From positions 3,543 to 67,542 of the forward strand of contig JAXDII010000066.1 in NCBI GenBank assembly GCA_034664085.1: a stretch of 64,000 nt of DNA. The letters are read 5' to 3'. Origin of the DNA: JACVRW01 sp034664085 (lineage in GTDB: Bacteria > Actinomycetota > Thermoleophilia > Solirubrobacterales > Thermoleophilaceae). Position numbers and translations under genes: made by a program. A model generated the notes under the pieces. It had not been told where the DNA came from. It ran no database searches and was given only the letters and a program-made list of their open reading frames with translations. This document shows, one piece after another, positions 25,649-35,438 of the stretch (position 1 is its first letter; each line of letters starts with the position of its first letter).

Positions 25649-27958
25649 CTACTGCTCGGCGAACGCGGCGAAGCTGGTCGCGCGCGCGTAGAGCTTGTAG
25701 AGCCGGAAGCTGGCCGCGAAGTCGTTGCGGCAGGTGTTGTCGAGCACCGTGTAGGCGCCCCGGTCGGAGAGCGTGGGCGTCTTCACGGCGCTGTCCTGCA
25801 GGTTGATCTGCCGACGGATGTCGTCGATCGTCGCCAGCCGCTCGGCGCGGCTGCCTGCGCTCCAGTCCGAGCACTGCGCCATCTGGGCGACCGAGCCGAC
25901 GAGCATCTCGCCGAGCGGCTTGGCGTCCCTGTCTCGTTCGGCGGGCTCCGGATCGGTGTAGCCCGTGGCCTGGTCGCGCAACTGCTGGGCGCGGGCGGTG
26001 CGCAGGAACGCGCGTGCGCCGGCGGCGAAGCGCTGGCGCTTGGCCGCCGCGGCGCGAGAGCCGGGCTTCGGCGGCAGGCGGTACCAGTCGCAGTCCTCCG
26101 GAGGAGCGTCGCCCTCGCGCGCGAGGAAGCAGGACAGCAGGTAGCCCACCTTCACCGGGTCGCCGGCGCCCGTGCTCGTGGCGCAGTTGGCCGGGAGCGG
26201 GTCGTTGCCGTCGCCGCGGCCCGGCCCGGTCACGCTGCCGGGCTTGCCGTTGGGGCCGGTGTTGCCGTACCAGCAGTTGCCGGTGACCGATTCGAGGCCG
26301 CCCTCGTCCCACCAGAAGTCGAGGCCGTTGGGCGCGCGGCCCTTGGTCGCGCCGACGCGGTTGCCGAACGCGCGCAGCTCCGGGAACGGCCGGAAGCCCT
26401 TCGGCACGCGTCCGAGCCGGTTGCGGAAGAAGCGGTTGCCGCACGAGGTCGACATCGTGGTGCTGGCGCAGGACTTGCCCGGGTGGACGTTGCCCTCCGG
26501 CGACACGAAGAAGTCCGGGATCGAGAGCAGGAAGGCGGCGTTGCGCCAGTTGTCCCAGATCCAGTTGTCGTGGACGCGGCCGTTGTTGTGGCCGGCCCAG
26601 AAGATGCCGACGCCAACCGGCACCACGCCGACGACCGGGTCGACGGGCGGGTTCTTCTTGAACAGGTTGAGGTTGTTCGAGTAGATCCGGTTGTGGTCGA
26701 TCTCCACGCTGTCGGCGGGATAGCCCGGGTGGCCCGCCGCCGAGATCGAGTCGGTGGAGATGCCGGCGGTGTTGCCGTAGATGTCGTTGTTGGTGATGCG
26801 CACGGCGTTGCCCATCGAGCCCGAGTAGGCGAGCACGCTGCCGCGCATGTCGCACCTGCGCACGACCGTGTTCTTGCGCTGGCCGCCCAGGTTGAACGAG
26901 AGGTCGATCTGCTCGCCGGTCTCCGGCGCCGCTCCCGGGTAGAGCACCGCGTCGCCCGAGCCGAACCCGTCGCAGTCCGTGTAGAGGCCGTGGTCGGAGG
27001 TGAAGGTCAGGTTGCCGTAGTCGGCGGCCCAGAACATCTTCACGGTGTCGATCCGGTAGCCGTCGGTCTCCTCGACGTAGATCCCGTGTTCCAGCGCGCC
27101 GCGCGCGGTGAGGTTGTGGGCGACGAAGCCGTCGGCGCGGTCGGCGCGGATGACGACGTGCTTGTGCAGTCGCCGCGGGCGGGCCTCGGGGCTCTTCGAG
27201 GTGTAGCCCGAGGCGCCGTCGACGATCACGTCGGTGGGCGACACGCCGCTGCCCTCGATCTGGAGGTTGCAGCGCACGCACGGGCCGAGGTCGGGGATGC
27301 CCTGGCGGTTGGCCAGCGGCGGGCTCGGCGGCGGCGTGTCCGGCACCGCCCGGCCCTGCACGTAGACCAGGTTCTGGTCGTTGGGGCAGGTGGCCTGGTA
27401 GCGGAAGCTGGGTGTGGCGCCGCCGCCGGAGTCCAGCTGGGTCATGTCGGCGCAGCGGCGGTCGTTGAGCGGCTGGCTGCGCGAGGTCGGCTCGGTGTAG
27501 CGCCCCGGAAGCACCACCACGCGGTCGTTGTTGCCCGACGCGGTCACCGCGGGCTGGATCTCGCGGTACTTGCAGCGGCGGGCGAGCGCGGCGTTCTGGC
27601 GCGCGAGCTTGCGCGCCTGCTTCGCGGTCAGCCTCAGCTTCGGCTGGCTGGGACGGATGCGGTAGCCGCCGCGGCGGGCCTGGGAGATCGAGCGCGCGAG
27701 CAGGCGCAGCGAATCGCGCCCGGCGCGGCCCTGGCAGACGACCCGCACCTGCCCGGCGCCACTGCCGGTCACCGCCGACTGCAGCGAGCGCACCTGCGGC
27801 ACCTTGCCGCCCGCCGCCGGGGTCACGGAGCGGTCGGGTGCCGGGTCGGGCCAGTAGGACGGACGCTCGAGATGGGCGAGCGCGGCGGCGGGGAGCCCGA
27901 GCGTGCCGAGCACTGCGGCGACTGCGATCGACCGGCGGCGGTGCAGACCCATGCTCAT
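25649..27958 (-). CDS. Secreted right-handed beta-helix protein
   Basis: A 769-aa exported protein. The ATG at 27958 follows a GAGGGAG ribosome site. Residues 1-28 are a signal peptide (basic start, hydrophobic core, AALA cleavage region). A short basic region (about 85-115) precedes a parallel beta-helix domain (about residues 240-560) rich in N/D/G turns such as DNRIYSNNLN-like and NDIYGNTAG repeats. Several Cys pairs suggest disulfides outside the cell. Carbohydrate binding or cleavage is possible, but no catalytic signature is recognisable. Confidence 0.82.
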   Translation of the reverse strand: MSMGLHRRRSIAVAAVLGTLGLPAAALAHLERPSYWPDPAPDRSVTPAAGGKVPQVRSLQSAVTGSGAGQVRVVCQGRAGRDSLRLLARSISQARRGGYRIRPSQPKLRLTAKQARKLARQNAALARRCKYREIQPAVTASGNNDRVVVLPGRYTEPTSRSQPLNDRRCADMTQLDSGGGATPSFRYQATCPNDQNLVYVQGRAVPDTPPPSPPLANRQGIPDLGPCVRCNLQIEGSGVSPTDVIVDGASGYTSKSPEARPRRLHKHVVIRADRADGFVAHNLTARGALEHGIYVEETDGYRIDTVKMFWAADYGNLTFTSDHGLYTDCDGFGSGDAVLYPGAAPETGEQIDLSFNLGGQRKNTVVRRCDMRGSVLAYSGSMGNAVRITNNDIYGNTAGISTDSISAAGHPGYPADSVEIDHNRIYSNNLNLFKKNPPVDPVVGVVPVGVGIFWAGHNNGRVHDNWIWDNWRNAAFLLSIPDFFVSPEGNVHPGKSCASTTMSTSCGNRFFRNRLGRVPKGFRPFPELRAFGNRVGATKGRAPNGLDFWWDEGGLESVTGNCWYGNTGPNGKPGSVTGPGRGDGNDPLPANCATSTGAGDPVKVGYLLSCFLAREGDAPPEDCDWYRLPPKPGSRAAAAKRQRFAAGARAFLRTARAQQLRDQATGYTDPEPAERDRDAKPLGEMLVGSVAQMAQCSDWSAGSRAERLATIDDIRRQINLQDSAVKTPTLSDRGAYTVLDNTCRNDFAASFRLYKLYARATSFAAFAEQ

Positions 27959-28023
27959 GCGCTCCCTCGATAGCCGAAGACCGGCGGGGACGCTACCCGA
28001 ACCCGAGCCGCGGCGTGCGAGGT

Positions 28024-29163
28024 ATGCGACGCTTGGCGCCGGTGTGCCGGCTGTACACACTGGTGACGCTGCTGCTGGCGCTCGGCGCGCTGGCCGCGCC
28101 GGGGGCCCGGGCCGACTTCACGCCCGAGCAGCAGGCCGCGATGCAGCAGGCGATCGACGCCGAGATGCAGGCGTCCGGGTACCCGGCGGTCGTGGCCGGG
28201 CTGTGGGTGCCGGGGCAGGGCAGCTTCGTCTCGGCAACCGGCGTGGCGTACCTCCGCACGCACCGGCCGGTGCGGACCACCGACACCTTCCGCATCGGCA
28301 GCATCACCAAGACGTTCACGGCGACGGTCATCCTCCAGCTCGTCGAGCGCGGCAGGCTGCGCCTCGACGACCGCCTGCACCGCTTCGTCGGCGGCATCCC
28401 CGCCGGCCGCAGGATCACGATCCGCCAGCTGCTCAACCACACCAGCGGCATCCCGGACACGTCGAACGCGATCACCGCGGGCGTCTTCCGGGATCCCGAG
28501 CACCACTGGCGACCGCTGCGCGTGATCCAGAACGCAGTGCGCCAGAAGCGCTACTGCGCCCCGGGCAAGTGCTGGCACTACTCGAACACGAACTACCAGC
28601 TGCTCGGAGTGATCGCGCGGCGGATCACCGGCCGCCCGATGCACGAGCGCTACGAACGCGCCGCGTTGACTCGGCTGCACCTGGACCGGACCACGTTCGT
28701 GCCGGGCACGACGCTCCCTCGGCCCCACGCGCACGGCTATGACCGCGAGACCGCCGGCGGGGCCTTCGTGGACACCACGAAGTGGAACTTCTACTGGTCG
28801 TGGACCGCCGGATCGATGACGTCCACGCTGGCCGACCTGCGGCGCTGGGCGCCCGCGCTCGCCACCGGGAAGCGGCTGCTGAACGCGCGGATGCAGCGCG
28901 CCCGGCTGCGCACGGTTCCGACCACGACGCCCGGCATCGCCTACGGGCTCGGGATCATGTCGGTCGGGCCATGGCTGGGGCACGACGGCGCGGTGCCCGG
29001 CTGGGACTCGCTCGTGCTCTACGCGCCCTCGAGCGGCGCGACGCTGGTGCTTCTCGGCAACACGGCGGTCGAGCTGGACGCGACGAAGAACGACGCGCCG
29101 CCCACGCTGCTCGACCTGGGCACCTGCCTGGTCGAGGCCGCGGCCGGCCAGCCCTGCTCCTAG
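28024..29163 (+). CDS. Secreted serine hydrolase, beta-lactamase/D-Ala-D-Ala carboxypeptidase family
   Basis: A 379-aa exported protein with a signal peptide (residues 1-30, cleavage after ARA). The class C-like active-site motifs are SxxK in GSITKTFTATV near residue 93, YxN in WHYSNTNYQLLG and HDG in GHDGAVPGWDS in the KTG position. LLNHTSGIPD is the usual flank. Such proteins range from DD-peptidases to esterases. It is divergent from the beta-helix gene. Confidence 0.88.
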   Translation: MRRLAPVCRLYTLVTLLLALGALAAPGARADFTPEQQAAMQQAIDAEMQASGYPAVVAGLWVPGQGSFVSATGVAYLRTHRPVRTTDTFRIGSITKTFTATVILQLVERGRLRLDDRLHRFVGGIPAGRRITIRQLLNHTSGIPDTSNAITAGVFRDPEHHWRPLRVIQNAVRQKRYCAPGKCWHYSNTNYQLLGVIARRITGRPMHERYERAALTRLHLDRTTFVPGTTLPRPHAHGYDRETAGGAFVDTTKWNFYWSWTAGSMTSTLADLRRWAPALATGKRLLNARMQRARLRTVPTTTPGIAYGLGIMSVGPWLGHDGAVPGWDSLVLYAPSSGATLVLLGNTAVELDATKNDAPPTLLDLGTCLVEAAAGQPCS

Positions 29164-29164
29164 C

Positions 29165-29932
<768 letters not shown>

Positions 29933-29934
29933 GG

Positions 29935-30945
29935 CTAGCGCACCGCCGGCGCTTCGAGCGCCGGGATGATCTCGGTGGCGATCTGCTCGAGCCGGCGCAT
30001 CCGACCGCCCGAGAGCAGGGCGAAGGTGATGCGGTCGATGTCGAGCTCCGTCAGGTCCCGCAGCCGCGCGGTGCACGAGCCGACGTCGCCGGCGACGGCG
30101 ACGGAGCGCACGAACTCGTCGCTGACGATCTGCTTGTGGTCGGCGTGCAGCGAGAGGTGCTCGGTCAGGTGGTACTGCTGCTCGGCGGCCTCGAACTCCG
30201 CCCGGAACCGCTCCCAGGCGGGCGGCATCTTCTTCCAGGGCTGGAAGGTCGCCGCCTGGCTGGTCGCCCATGCGCGCACGTCGTTGAGCGCCTTGTCGGG
30301 ATCCTCGTCCACGCTCATCGTGACCACGAGGTCCACGACGATCTCGCTGCGGTCGCGACCGGCGCGCTCGAGGCCCTCGTAGAGATACTGGAGCTGCCAG
30401 TTGCAGAAGTCGGGATCGGCGGCGCCCATCAGGATCACGCCGTCGCAGGTCTCGCCGCAGAGCCGGAGCATCCCGGGCTGGGCCGCGGCCAGGTAGATCG
30501 GCAGCTGGCGCGTGGCCGTGGCGAGGCGCACCTGGGTGCCGCTCACCTCGACCTCCTCGCCGGTGAAGAGCGCGCGGAAGTCCTCGATGCCCTGCCGCAG
30601 GTCGGCCAGCTTCGACGGTCGCTCGCCCGCGCCGAGCACCGCCGACCAGCCAGCGCCCAGGCCCAGCATGGCCTTGCCGTGCGTGAGCTCGTCGAGGGCG
30701 GCCATGGCGTTCGCGGTGACGGTCGTGTGGCGCGTGGCGAGGTTGGTCACGGCCGGGCCGATGTGCAGCTGGTCGGAGTGCAGCGCGGCGAGGTACATCG
30801 CGGCGTACACGTCCTTCATGCCGAGCTGGAAGTCGATGTACCAGAGCGCCTCGAAGCCGTGCAGCTCCGCCGCCGCGGCCATCCGGCCGACGTTGTCGAG
30901 CGGCTCGCGCGGGCTGACGCCCATGGACAGGGCCCAACGGTTCAT
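29935..30945 (-). CDS. LLM class flavin-dependent oxidoreductase
   Basis: A 336-aa bacterial-luciferase-like TIM-barrel protein. Typical segments are FEALWYIDFQLGMKD, ATRHTTVTANAMAALDELTHGKAMLGLGAGWSAV and the C-terminal LRDLTELDIDRITFALLSGG. The pattern fits F420- or FMN-dependent members such as methylene-H4MPT reductase-like proteins; the cofactor cannot be decided here. Its ATG overlaps the stop of the [2Fe-2S] subunit. Confidence 0.9.
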   Translation of the reverse strand: MNRWALSMGVSPREPLDNVGRMAAAAELHGFEALWYIDFQLGMKDVYAAMYLAALHSDQLHIGPAVTNLATRHTTVTANAMAALDELTHGKAMLGLGAGWSAVLGAGERPSKLADLRQGIEDFRALFTGEEVEVSGTQVRLATATRQLPIYLAAAQPGMLRLCGETCDGVILMGAADPDFCNWQLQYLYEGLERAGRDRSEIVVDLVVTMSVDEDPDKALNDVRAWATSQAATFQPWKKMPPAWERFRAEFEAAEQQYHLTEHLSLHADHKQIVSDEFVRSVAVAGDVGSCTARLRDLTELDIDRITFALLSGGRMRRLEQIATEIIPALEAPAVR

Positions 30946-31454
30946 GAGTGTCCTTCCTGGTTGGCGCCGCTCAGTCGCTCGGCCGCATCCTGGACCGCCG
31001 CGACGATGCCGACGTAGCCGGTGCAGCGGCAGACGTTGCCGGCGAGGTACTCGCGGATCTCGTCCTCCGACGGGGCGGGGTTCTCCTCCAGCAGGGCCTC
31101 GACGGTGAGCACGAATCCCGGCGTGCAGAAGCCGCACTGCAGCCCGTGCTTTGCGCGGAAGGCCTCCTGCACGTGGCTCATCTTCTCTCCGTCGGCTACG
31201 CCCTCGATCGTCCTGATCTCGCTGCCGTCGACCTGCACCGCGAACGCCGTGCACGAGCGCGCGAGCGCGCCGTCGATGCGCACGGTGCAGGCGCCGCAGA
31301 CGCCGTGCTCGCAGCCCACGTGCGTGCCCGTCAGTCCGAGGTCCTCTCGCAGGAAGTCGCTCAGCAGCCGGCGCGGCTCGGCGGCCGCGGAGCGGCGCTT
31401 GCCGTTGACCACCACCGTGACGATCCGCGGGTCTGGTGCTCCGTCAGCGTTCAT
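30942..31454 (-). CDS. Mo-hydroxylase [2Fe-2S] small subunit (CoxS-like)
   Basis: A 170-aa iron-sulfur subunit. The plant-type cluster cysteines are in GCEHGVCGACTV plus a later C, and the second cluster in CGFCTPGFV and NVCRCTGYVGI. The ATG at 31454 was chosen over the upstream ATG at 31511, giving the usual length and an 11-bp overlap with the FAD subunit. It forms, with the next upstream gene and probably the large subunit at 43319, a complete three-subunit enzyme. Confidence 0.92.
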   Translation of the reverse strand: MNADGAPDPRIVTVVVNGKRRSAAAEPRRLLSDFLREDLGLTGTHVGCEHGVCGACTVRIDGALARSCTAFAVQVDGSEIRTIEGVADGEKMSHVQEAFRAKHGLQCGFCTPGFVLTVEALLEENPAPSEDEIREYLAGNVCRCTGYVGIVAAVQDAAERLSGANQEGHS

Positions 31455-32328
31455 CGTGGCCTCCGCGCTCCGCCTCGGCGAGCGCTCTCTTGACGAGCAC
31501 GGCAGCCACACGGCGGCGGTAGGTGCCGGACGCGTGCACGTCGTCGGTGGGTTTCAGGTCGGCCGCCGCGGCGCGGCCGACCTCCTCGAGCAGGGCCGCG
31601 TCGTCGAGGCGGCCGCCCGCGAGCATGACCTCGGCCTGGATGGCGCGCACGGGCGTGTCGGAGATGCCCGCCAGCACGACCGCGGCCGACTCGATCCGCC
31701 CGGACGCGTCGGTCGCGACGTTCACGCCCGCGGCGACGAGGGCGAAGTCGCCGTGACGGCGGGCGACCTCGATGAAGGCGTGGTGCGAGCGCGTTCCGGG
31801 CGCCGGGGTGGGGATGCGCAGCTCCACGGCCAGCTCGTCCGGCTCCAGGCTCGTCGTGAGGTAGGTGACGAACAGGTCCGTCGCCGGGATCGTGCGCGTG
31901 CCCCGGGGGCCCGCCACGACCAGCTCGGCGTCCAGCGCCAGCACGGCTGCCGGCAGCTCGGCGGCGGGGTCGGCGTGCACCACGCTGCCCACCACGGTGC
32001 CGCGGTTGCGGATCGCCGGATGGCTGGCCCAGCGCAGGGCCGCCGGCACCAGCGGCGCCGCCCGCCGGACTTCGGGCGACGCGAGCACGGCGGTCTGGGT
32101 GGCGGCGGCGCCGATTCTCAGGCCGTCAGCGTCCGCGCGCACGTAGTCGAGGTCGCGGATGCGGCCGATGTCCACCACGACCGTCGGGCGCACCAGGCGC
32201 ATGTTCATCATCGCCACGAGGCTCTGGCCGCCGGCGAGGACCTTCGCGTCCCACTCGTGCTCGGCGAGTAGCGAGACCGCCTCCTCGGTGGTCGCCGCGC
32301 GGACGTAGTCGAAGGGGGCGGGCTTCAT
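31444..32328 (-). CDS. Mo-hydroxylase FAD-binding medium subunit (CoxM-like)
   Basis: A 294-aa flavoprotein subunit. FAD motifs are LAGGQSLVAMMNMRL (residues about 31-45) and GTVVGSVVHADPAAELP. It is the second copy of this subunit type in the window; the first at 1982 belongs to another operon. Its large catalytic partner is not adjacent: the nearest unpaired one is at 43319, inside the same island. Confidence 0.92.
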   Translation of the reverse strand: MKPAPFDYVRAATTEEAVSLLAEHEWDAKVLAGGQSLVAMMNMRLVRPTVVVDIGRIRDLDYVRADADGLRIGAAATQTAVLASPEVRRAAPLVPAALRWASHPAIRNRGTVVGSVVHADPAAELPAAVLALDAELVVAGPRGTRTIPATDLFVTYLTTSLEPDELAVELRIPTPAPGTRSHHAFIEVARRHGDFALVAAGVNVATDASGRIESAAVVLAGISDTPVRAIQAEVMLAGGRLDDAALLEEVGRAAAADLKPTDDVHASGTYRRRVAAVLVKRALAEAERGGHDER

Positions 32329-33713
32329 GGGGCCCGCAGCTCGCGCTCGCGCGCGGCCGCGTCGAGGTCGGGAACGGGTGCCGGCTCGAGCGCCGACTCG
32401 ATCTGCTCGCACATGTCCAGCAGGAATCCCTCCTTCTCGGCCCCGCCCACCAGCTGCAGCCCCACCGGGAGGCCGCGGACGGAGCCGCACGGTAGCGAGG
32501 CGGCGGGACTGCCGCTGACGTTGAAGGGCGCGGTGAAGGGGAACGGGCCCCAGAGCCGGTCGACCGGCTCGTCCGCGATCGTCTCGGGCCGCTCGCCGGT
32601 GGGGAACGCGGGAATCGCCGTGACCGGGGTGGCGATCGCGTCGTACTCGGCGAAGAAGTCCCTGAAGCGCGCCCTGAATGCGTTCAGGTGCTCGCGCGCC
32701 ACCGCGACATCTGCCTCGGTCACGCGCTCGCCGGCCTCGATGCTGCGCCGGGCGTATCCGGACAGCTCGGCCCCGCCCGCATCGAGCAGGTGGCGGCGGT
32801 AGCGCCACTCGTCGGCCAGCACCAAGGTGGCGAAAGCGTCGTTCCAGCCCTCGATCGGCAGGTCGGTCTCCACGACGTCGTGTCCGAGCCCCGAGATCGT
32901 CTCGACCGCGGCGCTCACCACGCCGAGCATCTCGGCGTCCACGGGACGGCCCTCCGGCCGCGGGCACCACGCCACGCGGATGTGTTCAGGCGCAGCCCCG
33001 CGCTGGATCGGCGTGCCGGCAAGCGTCTCGAGGAAGACACGCGCGTCGGCCACGCTGTGGGTGAGCGGCCCGGCACAGGAGTAGTCGGTCATCGCGCGAA
33101 AGCTGCCGTCGTCCGTGACGAACCCGAACGTCGGCTTGATCCCGAAGACGCCACAGAACGCCGCCGGTATGCGGATCGAGCCGCCCCCATCGGAGCCGAG
33201 CGCTGCGGTGGCCATGCGGGCCGCCACCGAGACGGCGGCTCCGCCGCTCGAGCCCCCGGCGGTGCGCTCGCGGTCCCATGGGTTGCGGCAGTCGTCGCCG
33301 AGCAGGTTGTCGGTGGTCGCCGCCTGGCCGAACTCGGCGGTGTTCGTCTTGCCGAGGAACACGGCGCCGGCGTTCCTGAGCCGCGCCACGGACGCGGAAT
33401 CGCGCTCGGCCACCTGGTCGCGGTAGGCCATCGAGCCGAGCGTCGTGACCACGCCCTCGACGTCGAAGAGGTCCTTGACCGAGATCGGCACGCCGGCCAG
33501 CGCACCACGGGCGCTCCCGTCGCGGTACGCCTGCTCCGCCGCGCGGGCCTGCTCCATGGCCAGTTCGGAGGTCACCTCCGTGAAGGCGTTCAGCGGCCCG
33601 TCGTGGCGCTCGATGCGCTCCAGCGCCTCGGCGGCGACCTCGACCGGGGACAGCTCGCCGGCCGCGTACGCGTCCGTGAGCTCGGCGATCGACAGGCCGG
33701 TCGGCGCGCTCAT
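32325..33713 (-). CDS. Amidase (GatA/amidase signature family)
   Basis: A 462-aa amidase-signature hydrolase. The Ser-cisSer-Lys triad is visible: K in GVPISVKDLFDVEG, and the Ser-rich loop in RTAGGSSGGAAVSVAA with GSDGGGSIRIPAAFCG. No gatB or gatC lies nearby, so a catabolic amide hydrolase is more likely than Gln-tRNA amidotransferase. It is coupled by 4-bp overlaps to the hydrolase upstream and coxM downstream. Confidence 0.92.
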   Translation of the reverse strand: MSAPTGLSIAELTDAYAAGELSPVEVAAEALERIERHDGPLNAFTEVTSELAMEQARAAEQAYRDGSARGALAGVPISVKDLFDVEGVVTTLGSMAYRDQVAERDSASVARLRNAGAVFLGKTNTAEFGQAATTDNLLGDDCRNPWDRERTAGGSSGGAAVSVAARMATAALGSDGGGSIRIPAAFCGVFGIKPTFGFVTDDGSFRAMTDYSCAGPLTHSVADARVFLETLAGTPIQRGAAPEHIRVAWCPRPEGRPVDAEMLGVVSAAVETISGLGHDVVETDLPIEGWNDAFATLVLADEWRYRRHLLDAGGAELSGYARRSIEAGERVTEADVAVAREHLNAFRARFRDFFAEYDAIATPVTAIPAFPTGERPETIADEPVDRLWGPFPFTAPFNVSGSPAASLPCGSVRGLPVGLQLVGGAEKEGFLLDMCEQIESALEPAPVPDLDAAARERELRAP

Positions 33714-34528
33714 GCGGCCGGCTCGTCGGCGGCGTGCGCGCGGAGGTAGTCCCGGATCGCGCTCGCCGTCGCCTCGGGTGCATCGATCGCCATCAGGTGG
33801 CCGGCGCCGGGGATCTCCACGTACTTGGCGGAGGGCAGCTCGCCGAGCATGATGTCGGCCGCGCGCCGCGGGCAAAAGCTGTCGTGCTCGCCGCCCACCA
33901 CGAGGACGTCGGCGGCGATCTTGCCCAGGTCGGGCGTCAGGGGCTCGTCGCGCAGGCGCGCCATGGCCGCCGCGGCGCTGCAGTAGCCGCCGCCGTCGCC
34001 AACGGCCTCGAGGCGCTCGCGGGCCAGCGCGTCGAGGTCCACGCCGGATGTGGCGAGGGCAGGCGCCGAGTCGTCGCGCAGCGCGGACAGCATCGCGTCG
34101 CGGTCGCCCGCGCGGAACAGCTCGATGCGCTCCCCGTAGAAGTCCGCAGCCGAGCGGCCGACCGCCGAAGACGTGCCGAGCACCACCAGCCCGCTCACGA
34201 GGTCGGGGCGGCGAGCGGCGGCCCACAGCGCCACCGTCCCTCCCAGCGAGAACCCGGCCACCACCGCCGGCCCCAGCTGCTCCAGCAGGCCGACGAGGTC
34301 GAGACCGAGCTGCTCGAGCGTGCCGTCGGCGTCGCCGAGCGAGGTCTCTCCGTGGCCGCGCAGGTCGTAGGCGATCGTGCGCCAGTCGGCCAGGTCGGCC
34401 TGGACGGCCGCCCAGCTGCGCAGGTCCTGGGCCAGCCCGTGGACGAGCAGGACAGGATCGCCGGCGCCGTGCTCGCGGTACGCGACGGAGATGTCGCCGA
34501 CCTGAAGCTGTCCCGTCGCGTTCGTCAC
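33710..34528 (-). CDS. Alpha/beta hydrolase, first gene of the amidase operon
   Basis: A 272-aa alpha/beta hydrolase with the oxyanion HG in VLLVHGLAQDLRSW, nucleophile elbow GFSLGGTVALWA, Asp in VVGGEHDSFCP and His in GAGHLMAI. The open frame reaches an ATG at 34588, but that version would contain the TetR-type palindrome and overlap the MaoC gene, so the GTG at 34528 is preferred. 3-oxoadipate enol-lactonase-like proteins are among its relatives; the substrate is unknown. Confidence 0.87.
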   Translation of the reverse strand: MTNATGQLQVGDISVAYREHGAGDPVLLVHGLAQDLRSWAAVQADLADWRTIAYDLRGHGETSLGDADGTLEQLGLDLVGLLEQLGPAVVAGFSLGGTVALWAAARRPDLVSGLVVLGTSSAVGRSAADFYGERIELFRAGDRDAMLSALRDDSAPALATSGVDLDALARERLEAVGDGGGYCSAAAAMARLRDEPLTPDLGKIAADVLVVGGEHDSFCPRRAADIMLGELPSAKYVEIPGAGHLMAIDAPEATASAIRDYLRAHAADEPAA

Positions 34529-34560
34529 CCGCCCCAGTCTCGCCGAGGCGTCCTCCGGAA

Positions 34561-34586
34561 TCAAGAGAGTGACGTCACTTTTTTTC
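34561..34586. promoter_or_regulatory. TetR-type operator copy 1 (GACGTC palindrome)
   Basis: The core AGTGACGTCACT (34568-34579) is a perfect 12-bp palindrome flanked by TCAAGAG on one side and a T-run on the other. Read on the minus strand it is aaaaaaAGTGACGTCACTctcttga, matching the other three copies at 37444, 46363 and 46428. It lies 45 bp before the preferred start of the hydrolase-amidase-Mo-hydroxylase operon and overlaps the end of the MaoC gene. Confidence 0.7.
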
Positions 34587-35438
34587 ACCGCCGTCGTTCG
34601 CGCAGGTCATCTCGCCGAGGGCCAGCACGCGCTCGCCGGCGCCGTTGAACGTCTCGAACGACGCCTGGTTGGGGCCCGTGCGCCAGGCGCGCGTGACGAG
34701 CGAGTCGCCGGGCATGACGACCGCCGTCATGCGGGCATACATGCCCTCGACCCGGCCACCGCCCTCTCCCTCGAGCCAGGTCGCGACCGCGCGCCCGGCG
34801 ATGCCGTACGTGCACATGCCGTGCAGGATCGGGCGCTCGTAGCCGGCGGCCGCGGCCACCTCCGGATCGATGTGGATCGGGTTGAGGTCGCCGGAGAGCC
34901 GGAACAGCGCCGCCTGGGAACGCGTCGTCGTGTCCTCGACCTCGAGGTCCGGGGCGCCGGAGAGGTCGGGCCCCTCGGGGCTGCGCGCCCCGCGCTCGCC
35001 GCCGAACCCGCCCGCCCCGAGCACGAACACCGATCCGCGCGAGCTGAACAGCGCGCCGCCGTCGTCGGCGGTCTCGGTTTCCCAGACCAGCACGGCGGCC
35101 GAGCCCTTGTCGAGCACCTCGACGACCTTGCGGGTGCTCGTGACGGAGGCCCGCGCCGGGATGTCGCGGTGGATCGTGACCCGCTCGTCGGCGTGGAGCG
35201 CGTCCTCGGGGCGCATCTCGACCGCCTCGAACTGGGCCTCGACGAAGCGGGCCGCCGGCGTGGCGGCGAAGGCCGGAAGCACTCGCGGCCCGTGCTCCTC
35301 GTAGAGGTAGGGCAGGTGCTCCTCCACGGTCGCGCCCACGCCGAGGGCGTAGACGGCGAGGTCGCGCTCGTTCCACGACCACTCGAGCGGCTCCAGCTCG
35401 AGGCCGACGAGATCTGCATCGATTGGCTGCCTGGTCAA
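34575..35438 (-). CDS. MaoC-type (R)-specific enoyl-CoA hydratase
   Basis: A 287-aa double-hotdog protein like hydratase 2 of multifunctional enzyme 2. The catalytic motif is FRLSGDLNPIHIDP (Asp and His) followed by ILHGMCTYGIAGRAV. The N-terminal hotdog half is degenerate. It starts with TTG at 35438, overlapping the ligase stop (TTGA); no ATG or GTG is available in the conserved region. It hydrates trans-2-enoyl-CoA and fits a beta-oxidation-like route with the ligase and thiolase nearby. Confidence 0.88.
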   Translation of the reverse strand: MTRQPIDADLVGLELEPLEWSWNERDLAVYALGVGATVEEHLPYLYEEHGPRVLPAFAATPAARFVEAQFEAVEMRPEDALHADERVTIHRDIPARASVTSTRKVVEVLDKGSAAVLVWETETADDGGALFSSRGSVFVLGAGGFGGERGARSPEGPDLSGAPDLEVEDTTTRSQAALFRLSGDLNPIHIDPEVAAAAGYERPILHGMCTYGIAGRAVATWLEGEGGGRVEGMYARMTAVVMPGDSLVTRAWRTGPNQASFETFNGAGERVLALGEMTCANDGGEKK